Positions 27,436-36,038 are shown, numbered from the stretch's first letter. The stretch: 49,662 bases of DNA from Acidobacteriota bacterium (GCA_026708265.1 JAPOVI010000251.1:1-49662), one strand, 5' to 3'. Numbers and translations are program-made. Notes: generated by a model from the sequence alone, not told the origin.

Positions 27436-27679
27436 GGCGCGGACTCCCCGCCCGCGATCCGTCGCCTGCGGCTCCGTTTCCCCCCGCCGGCCGGCAGGAG
27501 TCCGCTCCGTTCTACGGCGCGGGCTCCTCGCCCGCGAACCGTCGCCTACGGCTCCGATTCCCGCCCAGCCGGCCGGCAGGAGCCCCCTCCGTTCTACGGC
27601 GCGGGCTCCTCGCCCGCGAACCGTCGCCTGCGGCTCCGATTCCCGCCCAGCCGGCCGGCAGGAGCCCGCTCCGTTCTAC
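27436..27679. repeat. Three tandem ~82-bp repeat units inside the arginine operon
   Basis: Units are 27436-27515 (80 bp), 27516-27597 (82 bp) and 27598-27679 (82 bp), plus a short remnant of a fourth entering argD. Each runs from GGCGCGGGCTCCTCGCCCGC through CGTCGCCTGCGGCTCCG and CCCGCCCAGCCGGCCGGC to CTCCGTTCTAC. Units 2 and 3 are nearly identical and unit 1 is more diverged. CCGGCCGGC and the paired GGGCTCC/GGAGCCC words give hairpin potential. The argD stop (27676-27678) lies in unit 3. Confidence 0.92.
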
Positions 27680-28896
27680 GGCGCGGGCTCCTGGTTCGCG
27701 CCGGCATCGGCGAGCGCCGCCCGCAGGCGCTCGAGCGCCTCGTCGAGGTCGGCGTCGCCGATCGTCAGGGGCGGAAGCAGGCGCACCACGGTGCCCGCGG
27801 TGCGGTTGATCAGCAGGCCGCGCTCGAGGGCGGCGGCGACGATGCGGTCCGCCACGCCGGCCGTCACGTCGATGCCCCACATGAGCCCGGCCCCGCGCAC
27901 CTCGCCGATGGCGGCACTCGCCGCGGCCAGGGCCTCGAGGCCGTTCCGCAGGCGGGCCCCGGCGACCGCGACGCGCTCGATCAGTCCGCCCTCGAGCGCG
28001 TCGAGAAACACGGACGCGGCCCGGCATGCGAGCAGGTTGCCGCCGTAGGTGCTGCCGTGATCCCCGAACGCCACCGCTTCCGCCACCCGCTCGCTCAGCA
28101 GGGCCGCGCCGACCGGCACGCCGGCCCCGAGCGCCTTGCCGAGCGCCATCAGGTCCGGAGCCAGCCCCAGCACGCCCGCATAGAACGGCCGTCCGGTCCG
28201 CCCGAGCCCGCACTGGACCTCGTCCGCGACGAGGAGCGTCCCCGTCGCGGCGCAGCGGTCCGCCAGCGCCTCCGCGGTCGCAGCCGGGAGCGGCCGTACG
28301 CCTCCCTCCCCCTGTATCGGCTCGACGATGGCCGCGGCCGTGCGTTCCGTGATCGCCTTCTCGAGGGCCGCCGGATCGCGGGGAGAAACGAAGGTCACGT
28401 CGGGCACGAGCGGCTCGAAGGGCGTCCGGTAGGCGGAGCCCGACGTCACCGAGAGCGAGCCGAACGTCCGGCCGTGAAAGGAGCCGTCGAAGGCGACGAT
28501 GCCCTTCCGATCGGTATCGCCGCGCGTGTGCCAGTAGCGGCGGGCGAACTTCAGGCAGGCCTCGACCGCCTCGGTGCCGCTGTTGCAGAAGAACGTCCGC
28601 GCGAGGCCCGACAGCCGCGCGAGGCGGCGCGCCAGCTCGCCCTGCAGCGGGTGGAAGAAGAGGTTGGACGTGTGCAGCAGCTCGCCCGCCTGGGCGGCCA
28701 TCGCCCGCGCCAGCCCCTCGTGCGCGTGGCCGAGCGACGCGACGCCGATGCCCGACAGCAGATCGAGGTACTCGCGGCCGTCGTCGTCCACGACGCGGCA
28801 GCCGCGGCCCCGCACCAGGACGACCGGGAGGCGCCGGTACACCTGCAATACGTGGGCGGCCTCGACCGCGCGCACTTCGTCGCCGAGTCTGCTCAT
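27676..28896 (-). CDS. argD: Acetylornithine aminotransferase
   Basis: The 406-residue PLP enzyme of class III makes N-acetylornithine from the semialdehyde and glutamate. Signatures include YLDLLSGIGVASLGH, FCNSGTEAVEACLKFAR (about 106-122), DGSFHGRT, IVEPIQGEGGV, DEVQCGLGRTG (about 219-229) and the PLP-lysine region ALGKALGAGVPVGA (about 247-260). Its last residues (NQEPAP) and TAG lie in remnant and unit 3 of the repeat array, so the original C-terminus was probably replaced. ATG 28896 overlaps argB by 4 bp. Confidence 0.95.
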   Translation of the reverse strand: MSRLGDEVRAVEAAHVLQVYRRLPVVLVRGRGCRVVDDDGREYLDLLSGIGVASLGHAHEGLARAMAAQAGELLHTSNLFFHPLQGELARRLARLSGLARTFFCNSGTEAVEACLKFARRYWHTRGDTDRKGIVAFDGSFHGRTFGSLSVTSGSAYRTPFEPLVPDVTFVSPRDPAALEKAITERTAAAIVEPIQGEGGVRPLPAATAEALADRCAATGTLLVADEVQCGLGRTGRPFYAGVLGLAPDLMALGKALGAGVPVGAALLSERVAEAVAFGDHGSTYGGNLLACRAASVFLDALEGGLIERVAVAGARLRNGLEALAAASAAIGEVRGAGLMWGIDVTAGVADRIVAAALERGLLINRTAGTVVRLLPPLTIGDADLDEALERLRAALADAGANQEPAP

Positions 28897-29753
28897 GGCG
28901 TTGCTTCCTCACCACTCTTCGCGCGCCGGCGCGCGCCGGGCGTCCGCCCCACCGCGGGACCGCCGACGGTGGTTCCGGCGCTCGCATCGAACGCCCGGCG
29001 GCGGCCGTCGACGATCACGACCTCGCGAACGCCGCCCCGCCGGGCGGTGCGGCACGCGATCAGCTTGGCGACCATGCCGGCGCTGGCCCGCCCCCTGCCG
29101 ATCAGGTCGTCGATGGCCGGCTCGTCGACGGCGGGGATGGTCCGCCCGTCCGCATCCAGGACCCCCGCGGTCCCGCCGGCGATGACGAGGCGCGCCGCCC
29201 CGAGCCCGGCCGCGAGGTGTCCGGCCAGCGTATCGGCGTTCACGTTGAAGAGCTGCCCCGCCGCGCTCGCCCCGATGCTCGCGACGACCGGGACGTGTCC
29301 GGCCCCGCAGAGGTCGAGCACCAGCCGGGGTCGGGGCTCGCCCACCGGCTGCCCGACGAAGCCGAGGTCGACGCGCGTGCCGTCCGCGGCGCGGTAGCGG
29401 CTCGCGCGCCGCACGCTCGCCATCCGGCCGTCCGCGGCCGTGAGCCCGACCGCGCTGGCGCCGGCGGCCCCCAGCGCCGCGACCAGGCGGGTGTTGACCT
29501 GCCCGGCCAGGACGCCGACGACGACGTCCAGCGTCGGCCCGTCGGTGATGCGCAGGCCGTCGACGGCGCGCACCGGGATGCCGCGGCGCGCCAGGTCGGC
29601 GCTGACCTCGCGTCCGCCGCCGTGCACGACGACCAGCGGCCCGGCCCCGGCCAGGTACGCGAGGCGGCGGGCCACGCGCCGCAGGACGGCGGGCTCTTCC
29701 AGGAGCTCGCCTCCCAGCTTCACGACCGCCGGACCGGGGCGGGCCTGCGTCAC
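28893..29753 (-). CDS. argB: Acetylglutamate kinase
   Basis: The 286-residue amino-acid kinase phosphorylates N-acetylglutamate. The phosphate-binding VVKLGGELLE (about 10-19), the VVHGGGREVS loop (about 46-55), the NVNADTLAGHLA nucleotide site and the Lys in GMVAKLIA are in place. The extreme C-terminus (from about 255) is basic and low-complexity and probably dispensable. The start is GTG 29753, in a GTGA overlap with the argC stop, and directly before the first strand. It overlaps argD by 4 bp at its end. Confidence 0.94.
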   Translation of the reverse strand: MTQARPGPAVVKLGGELLEEPAVLRRVARRLAYLAGAGPLVVVHGGGREVSADLARRGIPVRAVDGLRITDGPTLDVVVGVLAGQVNTRLVAALGAAGASAVGLTAADGRMASVRRASRYRAADGTRVDLGFVGQPVGEPRPRLVLDLCGAGHVPVVASIGASAAGQLFNVNADTLAGHLAAGLGAARLVIAGGTAGVLDADGRTIPAVDEPAIDDLIGRGRASAGMVAKLIACRTARRGGVREVVIVDGRRRAFDASAGTTVGGPAVGRTPGARRRAKSGEEATP

Positions 29754-30742
29754 GGAATGAGACCCGCCCGCTCGTCGAAGCCGAACGCCACGTTGAAGCA
29801 CTGCAGCGCCTGCCCCGCCGCGCCCTTCCCCAGGTTGTCCAGGCACGCGACGAGGACCACCCGCCCGGCGTCGACCCGCCAGCCGATGTCGCAGAAGTTC
29901 GTGTGCGCCACGTGCTTGATCTCGGGCAGCCGATCGGCCGTGAGCCGCACGAAGGGCCGGCCGGCGTATGCCGCCTCGAGCGCCTGCCCGAGCTCGTCCG
30001 CCGTCGTGCCCGGCCGCACGCGGGTGTAGATGGTCTCCAGGATGCCGCGGTCGAGGGGTACCAGGTGGGGCACGAAGGTGACCGCCCTCCCGAGCTCCTG
30101 CTCGATCTCGGCCGCATGCCGGTGGGCGAAGACCCCGTAGGCGGCCACGCTTCCGTGCACCTCCGAGAAATGCGTCCGCTCGCTGGGCTTCTTGCCGGCG
30201 CCCGAGACCCCCGACTTCGCGTCGATGTGGACGTCGGCCTCCGGCGGCACGAGCCCGGCGGCGACGAGCGGCTTGAGGGCCAGCAGCGCCGCCGTCGGGT
30301 AGCAGCCCGGACACGCCACGAAGCGGGCCGCGGCGAGCGCCGTCCGGTTCCATTCCGCGAGGCCGTACACGGCCGGCGACTCGACGTCGGGCGTCTTCGG
30401 GTACCACCGCCGGCGCGCCGCGGCATCGCGGAGACGGAACGCGCCCGACAGGTCGAAGACCCGCGCTCCGCGGGCGAGCAGCGCGGGCGCCAGCTCCGCG
30501 CTCGCCGTATCGGGCAGCCCCAGGAAGACGGCATCGGCCGCCTCGACCAACCGATCGAGAGAGAAGGCCTCGATGCTGCCGCCCCACAGGCCCCGCAGCC
30601 CCGGCAGCTCGCGCGAGCCGTCCCCCCCGGCCGAGGCCATGGCGACGACGGGTTCGGCCTGCGGATGAGCGGCGGCCAGCCGCAGAAGCTCCTGACCGCC
30701 GTAGCCGGTCGCTCCGGCGACGCCGATGCGCACGCTGGGCAT
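29750..30742 (-). CDS. argC: N-acetyl-gamma-glutamyl-phosphate reductase
   Basis: The 330-residue NADPH enzyme reduces N-acetylglutamyl phosphate. The Rossmann loop is VAGATGYGGQELLRL (about 8-22), the catalytic cysteine lies in VACPGCYPTA (about 144-153), and the SGVSGAGKKPSE, HLVPLDRGI and LDNLGKGAAGQA motifs follow. It is the first gene of the minus-strand arginine operon. The start codon ATG 30742 lies at the edge of an ARG-box-like operator, so ArgR binding would block initiation as well as transcription. Confidence 0.96.
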   Translation of the reverse strand: MPSVRIGVAGATGYGGQELLRLAAAHPQAEPVVAMASAGGDGSRELPGLRGLWGGSIEAFSLDRLVEAADAVFLGLPDTASAELAPALLARGARVFDLSGAFRLRDAAARRRWYPKTPDVESPAVYGLAEWNRTALAAARFVACPGCYPTAALLALKPLVAAGLVPPEADVHIDAKSGVSGAGKKPSERTHFSEVHGSVAAYGVFAHRHAAEIEQELGRAVTFVPHLVPLDRGILETIYTRVRPGTTADELGQALEAAYAGRPFVRLTADRLPEIKHVAHTNFCDIGWRVDAGRVVLVACLDNLGKGAAGQALQCFNVAFGFDERAGLIP

Positions 30743-30775
30743 GAATAGTTATTCCCGTTACGGTATATCTATGCA
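30740..30775. promoter_or_regulatory. Pair of ARG-box-like operators at the argC start
   Basis: TGAATAGTTATTC (30742-30754) fits the ArgR half-site pattern TGAAT-N3/4-ATTCA very well and overlaps the argC start codon. A second, weaker site reads TGCATAGATATACC on the minus strand (30774-30761). The centres are about 20 bp apart, as in paired ArgR sites. A minus-strand TTGACG (30796-30791) upstream could be the -35, with its -10 in the second box. Confidence 0.7.
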
Positions 30776-30841
30776 CGGCGCGGGCCTCGGCGTCAAGCCG
30801 CGGAGGCGGGCGGGCACGCATCGGCACCGGGCAGGAGCCTG

Positions 30842-30870
30842 TTGATCCCCACTCGCAGACACCGTATGCT
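30842..30870 (+). promoter_or_regulatory. Candidate argR promoter
   Basis: TTGATC (30842-30847), a 17-bp spacer and TATGCT (30865-30870) lie 22 bp ahead of the argR ATG. The -10 lies inside an ARG-box-like site, consistent with autoregulation. Confidence 0.5.
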
Positions 30871-30896
30871 TATGCGCGCTACTGCATAGTTATGAA
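30864..30896. promoter_or_regulatory. ARG-box-like operator pair at the argR start
   Basis: TGCATAGTTATGAA (30883-30896) differs little from the argC box and covers the argR start codon at 30892. A second, weaker TATGCTTATGC (30865-30875) sits about one helical-turn pair upstream. Both argR and argC starts thus carry the same ATAGTTAT core. Confidence 0.6.
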
Positions 30897-31344
30897 GCGC
30901 TATCGCCAGTCGGTCATCCTCGAGCTCGTCTCGCGCGAGCCGATCTGCAGCCAGGACGACCTGAGCCGGCGCCTCCGTACGCGGGGGTTTCACGCGACGC
31001 AGGCAACGATCTCACGGGACATCAAGGAGCTGCAGCTCGTCAAGCGGGCGGCCGACGGCGCGTACGAGCGCACGGAGTCGACGACCGCCGGGCGGCCCGG
31101 CGCCGAGGCGACGGTCCGGCGCGCGGTGGGGGAGTACCTGCGGCGGCTCGATCAGGTGCAGCAACTGCTCGTGCTGCGGACCGATCCCGGCGGAGCGCAG
31201 CCGCTGGCCCTGGCCATCGACCGGGCCGAGCTGCCCGAGGTGGTGGGGACCGTCGCGGGCGACGACACGATACTGCTCATCACGCGGCATGCGCGCGCGG
31301 GGCGCGAGGTGACGCGGCTGTTCGAGGGCTGGGCCCGGGGCTGA
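30892..31344 (+). CDS. argR: Arginine repressor
   Basis: The 150-residue regulator has an N-terminal winged helix (about 1-65; SQDDLSRRLRTRGFHATQATISRDIKEL is the recognition region) and a C-terminal hexamerisation and arginine-binding domain with the GTVAGDDTILLI signature (about 123-134). It should repress the divergent arg operons when arginine is high. ATG 30892 lies inside an ARG-box-like site, so it is probably autoregulated. argG follows 34 bp downstream. Confidence 0.94.
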   Translation: MKRYRQSVILELVSREPICSQDDLSRRLRTRGFHATQATISRDIKELQLVKRAADGAYERTESTTAGRPGAEATVRRAVGEYLRRLDQVQQLLVLRTDPGGAQPLALAIDRAELPEVVGTVAGDDTILLITRHARAGREVTRLFEGWARG

Positions 31345-31378
31345 CGCCCGGAGGGCCGGCGCGGAGGCGAAGCGAATC

Positions 31379-32608
31379 ATGGAACGGATCGTGCTGGCAT
31401 ACTCCGGCGGCCTGGACACCTCGGTCGCCGTCAAGTGGCTCATGGACCGCTACGACGCCGAGATCGTGGCGGTCACCATCGACCTCGGGCAGGGCAAGGA
31501 GCTCGACGACGTCCGCGAGCGCGCCCTGGCGGTCGGCGCCGTGCGCGCGCACGTGGTTGACGCGCGCGAGGAGTTCGTGCGCGACTACATCCTGCCCGCC
31601 CTCCAGGCCGGCGCCGTCTACGAGGGGCACTACCCGCTGGCCACCGCGCTCGGGCGCCCCCTGATCGCCCGCAAGCTGGTCGAGATCGCGGAGATGGAGG
31701 ACGCCGGGTCGATCGCCCACGGCTGCACCGGCAAGGGAAACGACCAGGTCCGCATGGACGTGTCGGCGCGTGCGCTCAATCCCTCGATCAAGGTGGTGGC
31801 CCCCGCGCGCGTGTGGGGCATGACGCGTCCCGAGGAGATCGAGTACGCGCGCACCCACGGCATCCCGGTTCCGGCGTCGGTGGACAGCCCCTACAGCACG
31901 GACTCCAACCTGTGGGGCCGGTCCATCGAATGCGGGGTGCTCGAGGATCCCTGGACGGAGCCCCCCGAGGACATCTACGCGCTGACCCGCTCTCCGGCGG
32001 AGGCCCCGGACGACCCCGCCTATGTCGAGCTCGAGTTCGAGCGCGGCGTGCCGAAGGCGGTCAACGGCGTCGCGATGCCGCTCACGGAGCTGATCAACTC
32101 GCTCGAGACGATCGCCGGCGCGCACGGCGTCGGCCGCATCGACATGGTCGAGAACCGCCTCGTCGGGATCAAGTCGCGGGAGATCTACGAGGCGCCGGCC
32201 GCCGTCGTGCTCCACGCCGCGCACCGCGCGCTCGAGGCGCTCGTCGTCCCCCGCGACCTCGAACGTCTGAAGACCGATCTCGCGCGCCGCTACGCCGACC
32301 TCGTCTACGACGGCCTCTGGTTCACGCCGCTGCGCGAGGCCCTCGACGCCTTCACGGCGAAGGTGCAGGAGCAGGTGACCGGCGAGGTAAGGCTCCGGCT
32401 GCTCAAGGGCGACTGCCGCGTCGTGGGCCGCAAGTCTCCGCTGGCCCTCTACGAGCCGGCGCTCGCCACCTACGACGAGGGCGACCGCTTCGACCACGCC
32501 GCGGCGGAGGGGTTCATCAGGATCTGGGGCCTGCCCGTGGAGACGGCGGCCGGCCGGTCGGCGGGGCGTCGCAGCCCGGCCGCCGCCGGCGTCTCCCGCG
32601 ACGAGTGA
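31379..32608 (+). CDS. argG: Argininosuccinate synthase
   Basis: The 409-residue ATP-dependent enzyme joins citrulline and aspartate. The PP-loop AYSGGLDTSV (7-16), the citrulline and aspartate regions GNDQVRMD, and DSPYSTDSNLWGRSIECG (about 168-185) match the family. An extra Ala/Arg-rich tail of about 18 residues follows the normal end. The start is ATG 31379 with GGAGGCGAAG upstream. argH starts 34 bp after the stop. Confidence 0.96.
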   Translation: MERIVLAYSGGLDTSVAVKWLMDRYDAEIVAVTIDLGQGKELDDVRERALAVGAVRAHVVDAREEFVRDYILPALQAGAVYEGHYPLATALGRPLIARKLVEIAEMEDAGSIAHGCTGKGNDQVRMDVSARALNPSIKVVAPARVWGMTRPEEIEYARTHGIPVPASVDSPYSTDSNLWGRSIECGVLEDPWTEPPEDIYALTRSPAEAPDDPAYVELEFERGVPKAVNGVAMPLTELINSLETIAGAHGVGRIDMVENRLVGIKSREIYEAPAAVVLHAAHRALEALVVPRDLERLKTDLARRYADLVYDGLWFTPLREALDAFTAKVQEQVTGEVRLRLLKGDCRVVGRKSPLALYEPALATYDEGDRFDHAAAEGFIRIWGLPVETAAGRSAGRRSPAAAGVSRDE

Positions 32609-32642
32609 CGTCGGATGCGGCCCGCGGCGCCTTCCGCTCGTG

Positions 32643-34034
32643 ATGACCGACTCTGAGAACCTGTGGTCCGGCCGCTTCGCCGGGGCTCCCGACGAGGAGG
32701 TGTTCCGGTTCCAGGCGTCGTTCGCGTTCGACCGGGAGCTCTTCGAGGACGACGTCGAGGGGAGCATCGCGTGGTCGGAGGCCCTCGAGGCCGCGGGAGT
32801 TCTCGCGGCGCACGAAGCCGCCGCCATCCGGGCGGCCCTGGGGGAGATTCGCGAGCTCGGCCGCCGCGACGCCGGCTTCGTGGCGGGGGCGGACGAGGAC
32901 GTGCACGCCTTCGTCGAGCGGCAGCTCGTGGAGCGGCTGGGCGACGTCGGGCGCCGCCTGCACACGGGCCGCTCGCGGAACGAGCAGGTCTCGCTCGACC
33001 TGCGGCTGCACGTACGCCGGCGCCTGCCGCGGCTGCAGGGCGCGCTCGTGGACCTGGTGGCGGCCCTGGCCGGGCAGGCGGACCGGGCCGGCGCTGCGCT
33101 CATGCCCTCCTACACGCACCTGCGGCGCGCCCAGCCCGTGCTGGCGGCGCACTTCTTCCTCGCCCACGCGGCGGCGTTGCGGCGAGACCACGCGCGCCTC
33201 GGAGCCGCGCGCGACGAGGCGGACGCCCTGCCCCTCGGCTCGGGTGCGATTGCCGGCACGAGCTACGCGATCGACACCGCGGCCCTGGCCCGCCGGCTCG
33301 GTTTCTCCCGCGTCGTCGCGAACAGCATCGACGCTGCCGCGGATCGCGACTTCGTGTCGACGGCTCTCCACGCGTGCGCGCTCGCCATGGTGCACCTCAG
33401 CCGCATCGCGGAGGACATCATCGTCTTCGGCAGCGAGGAGTTCGGCTTCCTGGAGATCGCCGACCGCGTGGCGACCGGCAGCAGCCTGATGCCGCAGAAG
33501 AAGAACCCCGATCCGCTGGAGCTCGTGCGCGGCAAGGCCGGCCGGGCCATCGGCCGCCTGACCGGGTGGCTCACGGCGATGAAGGGCCTGCCCAGCGGCT
33601 ACAACAAGGACCTGCAGGAGGACAAGGAAGCGCTCTTCGACGCCGAGGCAACGCTGCTGGGATGCCTGCGGGCGACTGCCGCGGTGGTCGAGAGCGTGAC
33701 GCTGCGGCCCGGGCGGACCGAGCCCGCGGCCGGGGGGATGCTCCTGGCGACCGACGTCGCGGACCATCTCGTGGCGCGCGGGGTTCCGTTCCGCCGGGCC
33801 CACGAGGTCGTCGCCGGGATCGTGCGCGAGCTGCTCGCCGGCGGACGCGACTTCGAGTCGCTGACGCCGGCGGAGTGGCGCGGCTACGACGAGCGTTTCG
33901 GCGACGACGCGGGCGCGCGGATCACGGCGCGGGCCTCGGTCGAGGCGCGGAGGACGCCGCAGTCCACGCACCCCGATGCAGTGCGCGCGGCGCTCGCCGA
34001 CGTCCGCGCCTGGGTCGGCGGCGCACGCCCTTGA
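32643..34034 (+). CDS. argH: Argininosuccinate lyase
   Basis: The 463-residue fumarase-superfamily enzyme releases arginine and fumarate. Motifs are NLWSGRF (about 6-12), HTGRSRNEQ (about 106-114), TH (the catalytic His region PSYTHLRRAQP, about 154-164) and the signature GSSLMPQKKNPD (about 279-290). ATG 32643 is preferred; the directly preceding GTG is an alternative. Last gene of argR-argG-argH. Confidence 0.96.
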   Translation: MTDSENLWSGRFAGAPDEEVFRFQASFAFDRELFEDDVEGSIAWSEALEAAGVLAAHEAAAIRAALGEIRELGRRDAGFVAGADEDVHAFVERQLVERLGDVGRRLHTGRSRNEQVSLDLRLHVRRRLPRLQGALVDLVAALAGQADRAGAALMPSYTHLRRAQPVLAAHFFLAHAAALRRDHARLGAARDEADALPLGSGAIAGTSYAIDTAALARRLGFSRVVANSIDAAADRDFVSTALHACALAMVHLSRIAEDIIVFGSEEFGFLEIADRVATGSSLMPQKKNPDPLELVRGKAGRAIGRLTGWLTAMKGLPSGYNKDLQEDKEALFDAEATLLGCLRATAAVVESVTLRPGRTEPAAGGMLLATDVADHLVARGVPFRRAHEVVAGIVRELLAGGRDFESLTPAEWRGYDERFGDDAGARITARASVEARRTPQSTHPDAVRAALADVRAWVGGARP

Positions 34035-34044
34035 CCGCGGCCCC

Positions 34045-34061
34045 GGGGGGTTGCCTCCCCC
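34045..34061 (+). terminator. Possible weak terminator after argH
   Basis: A G-run (34045-34050) and a C-run (34057-34061) can form a short GC stem just after the argH stop, but only two T residues follow. Evidence is weak. Confidence 0.3.
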
Positions 34062-34079
34062 TTGCGCGTCTGCTAAGGT
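34051..34079 (+). promoter_or_regulatory. Candidate promoter for the RG-rich orphan gene
   Basis: TTGCCT (34051-34056), a 17-bp spacer and TAAGGT (34074-34079) with a TGC extension fit an extended -10 promoter. The leader would be ~85 nt. Confidence 0.45.
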
Positions 34080-34170
34080 CCGTAGTCCACACGCGCGCAA
34101 AGTCACTCCCTCCTCTTGTGCCGCTTGGTCTGGACCGGATACGCGTACCGATATCGTTCGGGAGATTGTG

Positions 34171-34707
34171 ATGCAGCAGCGCCCGAAACGCGTGGGAGAC
34201 ACGGCGGAGGACTACGGTCCGCGCGACGAGGCCGTGACCGCACCCACCGTCGTGGCCGTCGATGACGACGGCGAGCGCGCCAGCGTGACGCGGCACGAGT
34301 CGTGCGACACCGAGCACGCACCTCCGGATGCCCCCTCCACGCCATCCACCCGACCCGCGGACGACGGACCGGTGCGCCGCCCCCTGATTCGCGCGACGCT
34401 GCAGCTTCCCGAGGGTACGCCCGCCACGCCGCGGCAGCCGCCGGTGTTCACCATGCACGAGCGGCAATCGCCCGGCCAGACCTGGGGCAAACCGGGACGC
34501 GACTTCTCCGGCAACGGGCGCGCCCGGGAGACGGACGGCAACACCGTGCGCAAGAAGGGGCGCCGGAGCGGCCACGCCCGGGCCCTGAAGGACGGTCCGT
34601 CGGCCGGCGGCCAGTCCGGCAACACGTGGCGACCCGGCGAGCAGGGACGCCCCGGCGGCCGGTCGCGGTCGGCGTCGGGCCGCCGCGGGCGGGGCCGCTC
34701 GCGGTAG
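34171..34707 (+). CDS. Basic, Arg/Gly-rich disordered protein of unknown function
   Basis: The 178-residue product has an acidic N-terminal third (about 1-65), a Pro/Thr-rich middle, and a strongly basic C-terminal half with KKGRRSGHAR and a tail GRRGRGRSR. It looks disordered, and RG-rich tails often bind RNA. The start is ATG 34171 with GGGAGA nearby, and codon third positions are strongly GC-biased in this frame, which supports a real gene. No homologous domain is recognised. Confidence 0.55.
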   Translation: MQQRPKRVGDTAEDYGPRDEAVTAPTVVAVDDDGERASVTRHESCDTEHAPPDAPSTPSTRPADDGPVRRPLIRATLQLPEGTPATPRQPPVFTMHERQSPGQTWGKPGRDFSGNGRARETDGNTVRKKGRRSGHARALKDGPSAGGQSGNTWRPGEQGRPGGRSRSASGRRGRGRSR

Positions 34708-34791
34708 GGGCCCGCGCCGCAGACGCGATGCCGCACCCTGGCTCCGGCGCAGACGCTCCACGCTCCGTCACGAAGCCGCAGCCCTTCCGGC

Positions 34792-35568
34792 ATGGGTGAT
34801 TTGACCGGCGCACGCGGCCTCGTCGTCGGCGTGGCGAACAAGCGGTCGTTGGCTTGGGCCATCGCGAAGGCCGCCGACGCCGCCGGCGCGCGCCTCACCC
34901 TGAGCTACGCGACGGATCGCTTCGCGAAGAACGCCCGGGCACTGGCCGAGACCCTCCGTCAGCCGCCGCGCCTGGTGCAGTGCGACGTCACCCGCGACGC
35001 CGAGGTCTCGGCCCTGATGGGGGAGACCGACGCCCACCTGGGCGGCCTGGACTTTCTCGTCCACGCGGTTGCGTTCGCCTCCCGCGAGGCGATCGCGGAG
35101 CCCTTCGTGCGGACGACGCGCGGCGACTTCGCGCAGTCGCTCGACGTCAGCGCCTATTCCCTCGTCGTCCTCGCGCGCGCGGCGGCCCCGTTGATGGAAC
35201 GCGGCGGCGGAGGCAGCATCCTGACCCTCAGCTACCTGGGCAGCGAGCGCGTCTTCCCGCACTACAACGTGATGGGCGTGGCCAAGGCGGCGCTCGAGGC
35301 CAACGTGCGCTACCTCGCCGCCGATCTCGGCCCCGCGAACATCCGCGTCAACGCGGTGTCCGCGGGGCCCGTCAAGACCCTGGCCGCGTCGGGCATCCGG
35401 GGCTTCAGCCGCATCGTGGACCACTACCGCGAGCGGGCTCCGCTCGGCCGCACGGTGGACGCGGACGAGGTGGCCGCCGCCGCCCTGTTCCTGCTCGGAC
35501 CGGACGCCCGCGGCGTCACCGGCGAGGTGCTCCGCGTCGACGGCGGCTACCACGTCACCGGCATGTAG
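34792..35568 (+). CDS. fabI: Enoyl-ACP reductase (FabI type)
   Basis: The 258-residue SDR enzyme reduces enoyl-ACP in fatty-acid elongation using NADH. The dinucleotide motif is the FabI form VVGVANKRSLAWAIA (11-25) instead of TGxxxGxG. The catalytic pair is Tyr158 and Lys165 (HYNVMGVAK), preceded by LSYLGSERV (146-154). The C-terminus TGEVLRVDGGYHVTGM is standard. The start is ATG 34792. The neighbours do not show a fatty-acid operon. Confidence 0.95.
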   Translation: MGDLTGARGLVVGVANKRSLAWAIAKAADAAGARLTLSYATDRFAKNARALAETLRQPPRLVQCDVTRDAEVSALMGETDAHLGGLDFLVHAVAFASREAIAEPFVRTTRGDFAQSLDVSAYSLVVLARAAAPLMERGGGGSILTLSYLGSERVFPHYNVMGVAKAALEANVRYLAADLGPANIRVNAVSAGPVKTLAASGIRGFSRIVDHYRERAPLGRTVDADEVAAAALFLLGPDARGVTGEVLRVDGGYHVTGM

Positions 35569-35628
35569 TCGGCCCCGTCCGAGGCCGCGGCACGCGCGGC
35601 GGGGCGGGCTCGGGTCCCCGAACCGGGC

Positions 35629-35928
35629 TCACTCCTCGGGATCGATCCAGTCGGGGCGGCGGCCACTCAGCGCGAAGGACACGAACGCAACGCCGGTCGC
35701 GCCGCAGAGCAACCCCAGGCCGTCCGTGAGCCAGCTTTCCCAGCCGTAGTCGGCCATGCGCAGGAGCGCCGCGGGAGCGAGGAGAGCGAGGCCCGCGCCG
35801 GCCGCGACGCGGCGGTCGAACGCGAGCCGGAGCAGCGCGCCGCGCGCGCGCCTCATCGCCAACCGCCGGGCGCGCCGGTTCCGCGGCCGTGCGTCGTCGC
35901 GGGGCGGGTCCGTACGCTCGACGTCCAT
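35629..35928 (-). CDS. Small membrane protein of unknown function
   Basis: The 99-residue protein has an Arg-rich N-terminus (about 1-38), then two hydrophobic segments (about 41-58, 68-86) and a short acidic tail RRPDWIDPEE. A positive-inside layout would put the N-terminus in the cytoplasm. The start is ATG 35928. It is convergent with fabI and divergent from the deoxyhypusine-synthase-like gene. No family recognised. Confidence 0.6.
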   Translation of the reverse strand: MDVERTDPPRDDARPRNRRARRLAMRRARGALLRLAFDRRVAAGAGLALLAPAALLRMADYGWESWLTDGLGLLCGATGVAFVSFALSGRRPDWIDPEE

Positions 35929-36029
35929 GGGCTTCCGGACCGTTCCGCGAGGGGTGCTCCGCTGGCGCCGCGGGCGCCGTCGGCGGCCGTCGGCAGCCGT
36001 CGGCAGCCCGGGGCGAACGGACGGGTGAA

Positions 36030-36038
36030 TGCTACAGT
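36030..36038 (+). promoter_or_regulatory. Extended -10 element close to the deoxyhypusine-synthase-like start
   Basis: TGC-TACAGT (TG at 36030-36031, hexamer 36033-36038) ends 9 bp before the ATG at 36048, the same arrangement as in front of the inositol synthase gene. A leaderless mRNA is implied. Confidence 0.45.

Noticed and set aside
27436..27679. CRISPR array
   Set aside because: Units are contiguous 80-82 bp tandem copies with no unique spacers, and no cas genes are present.
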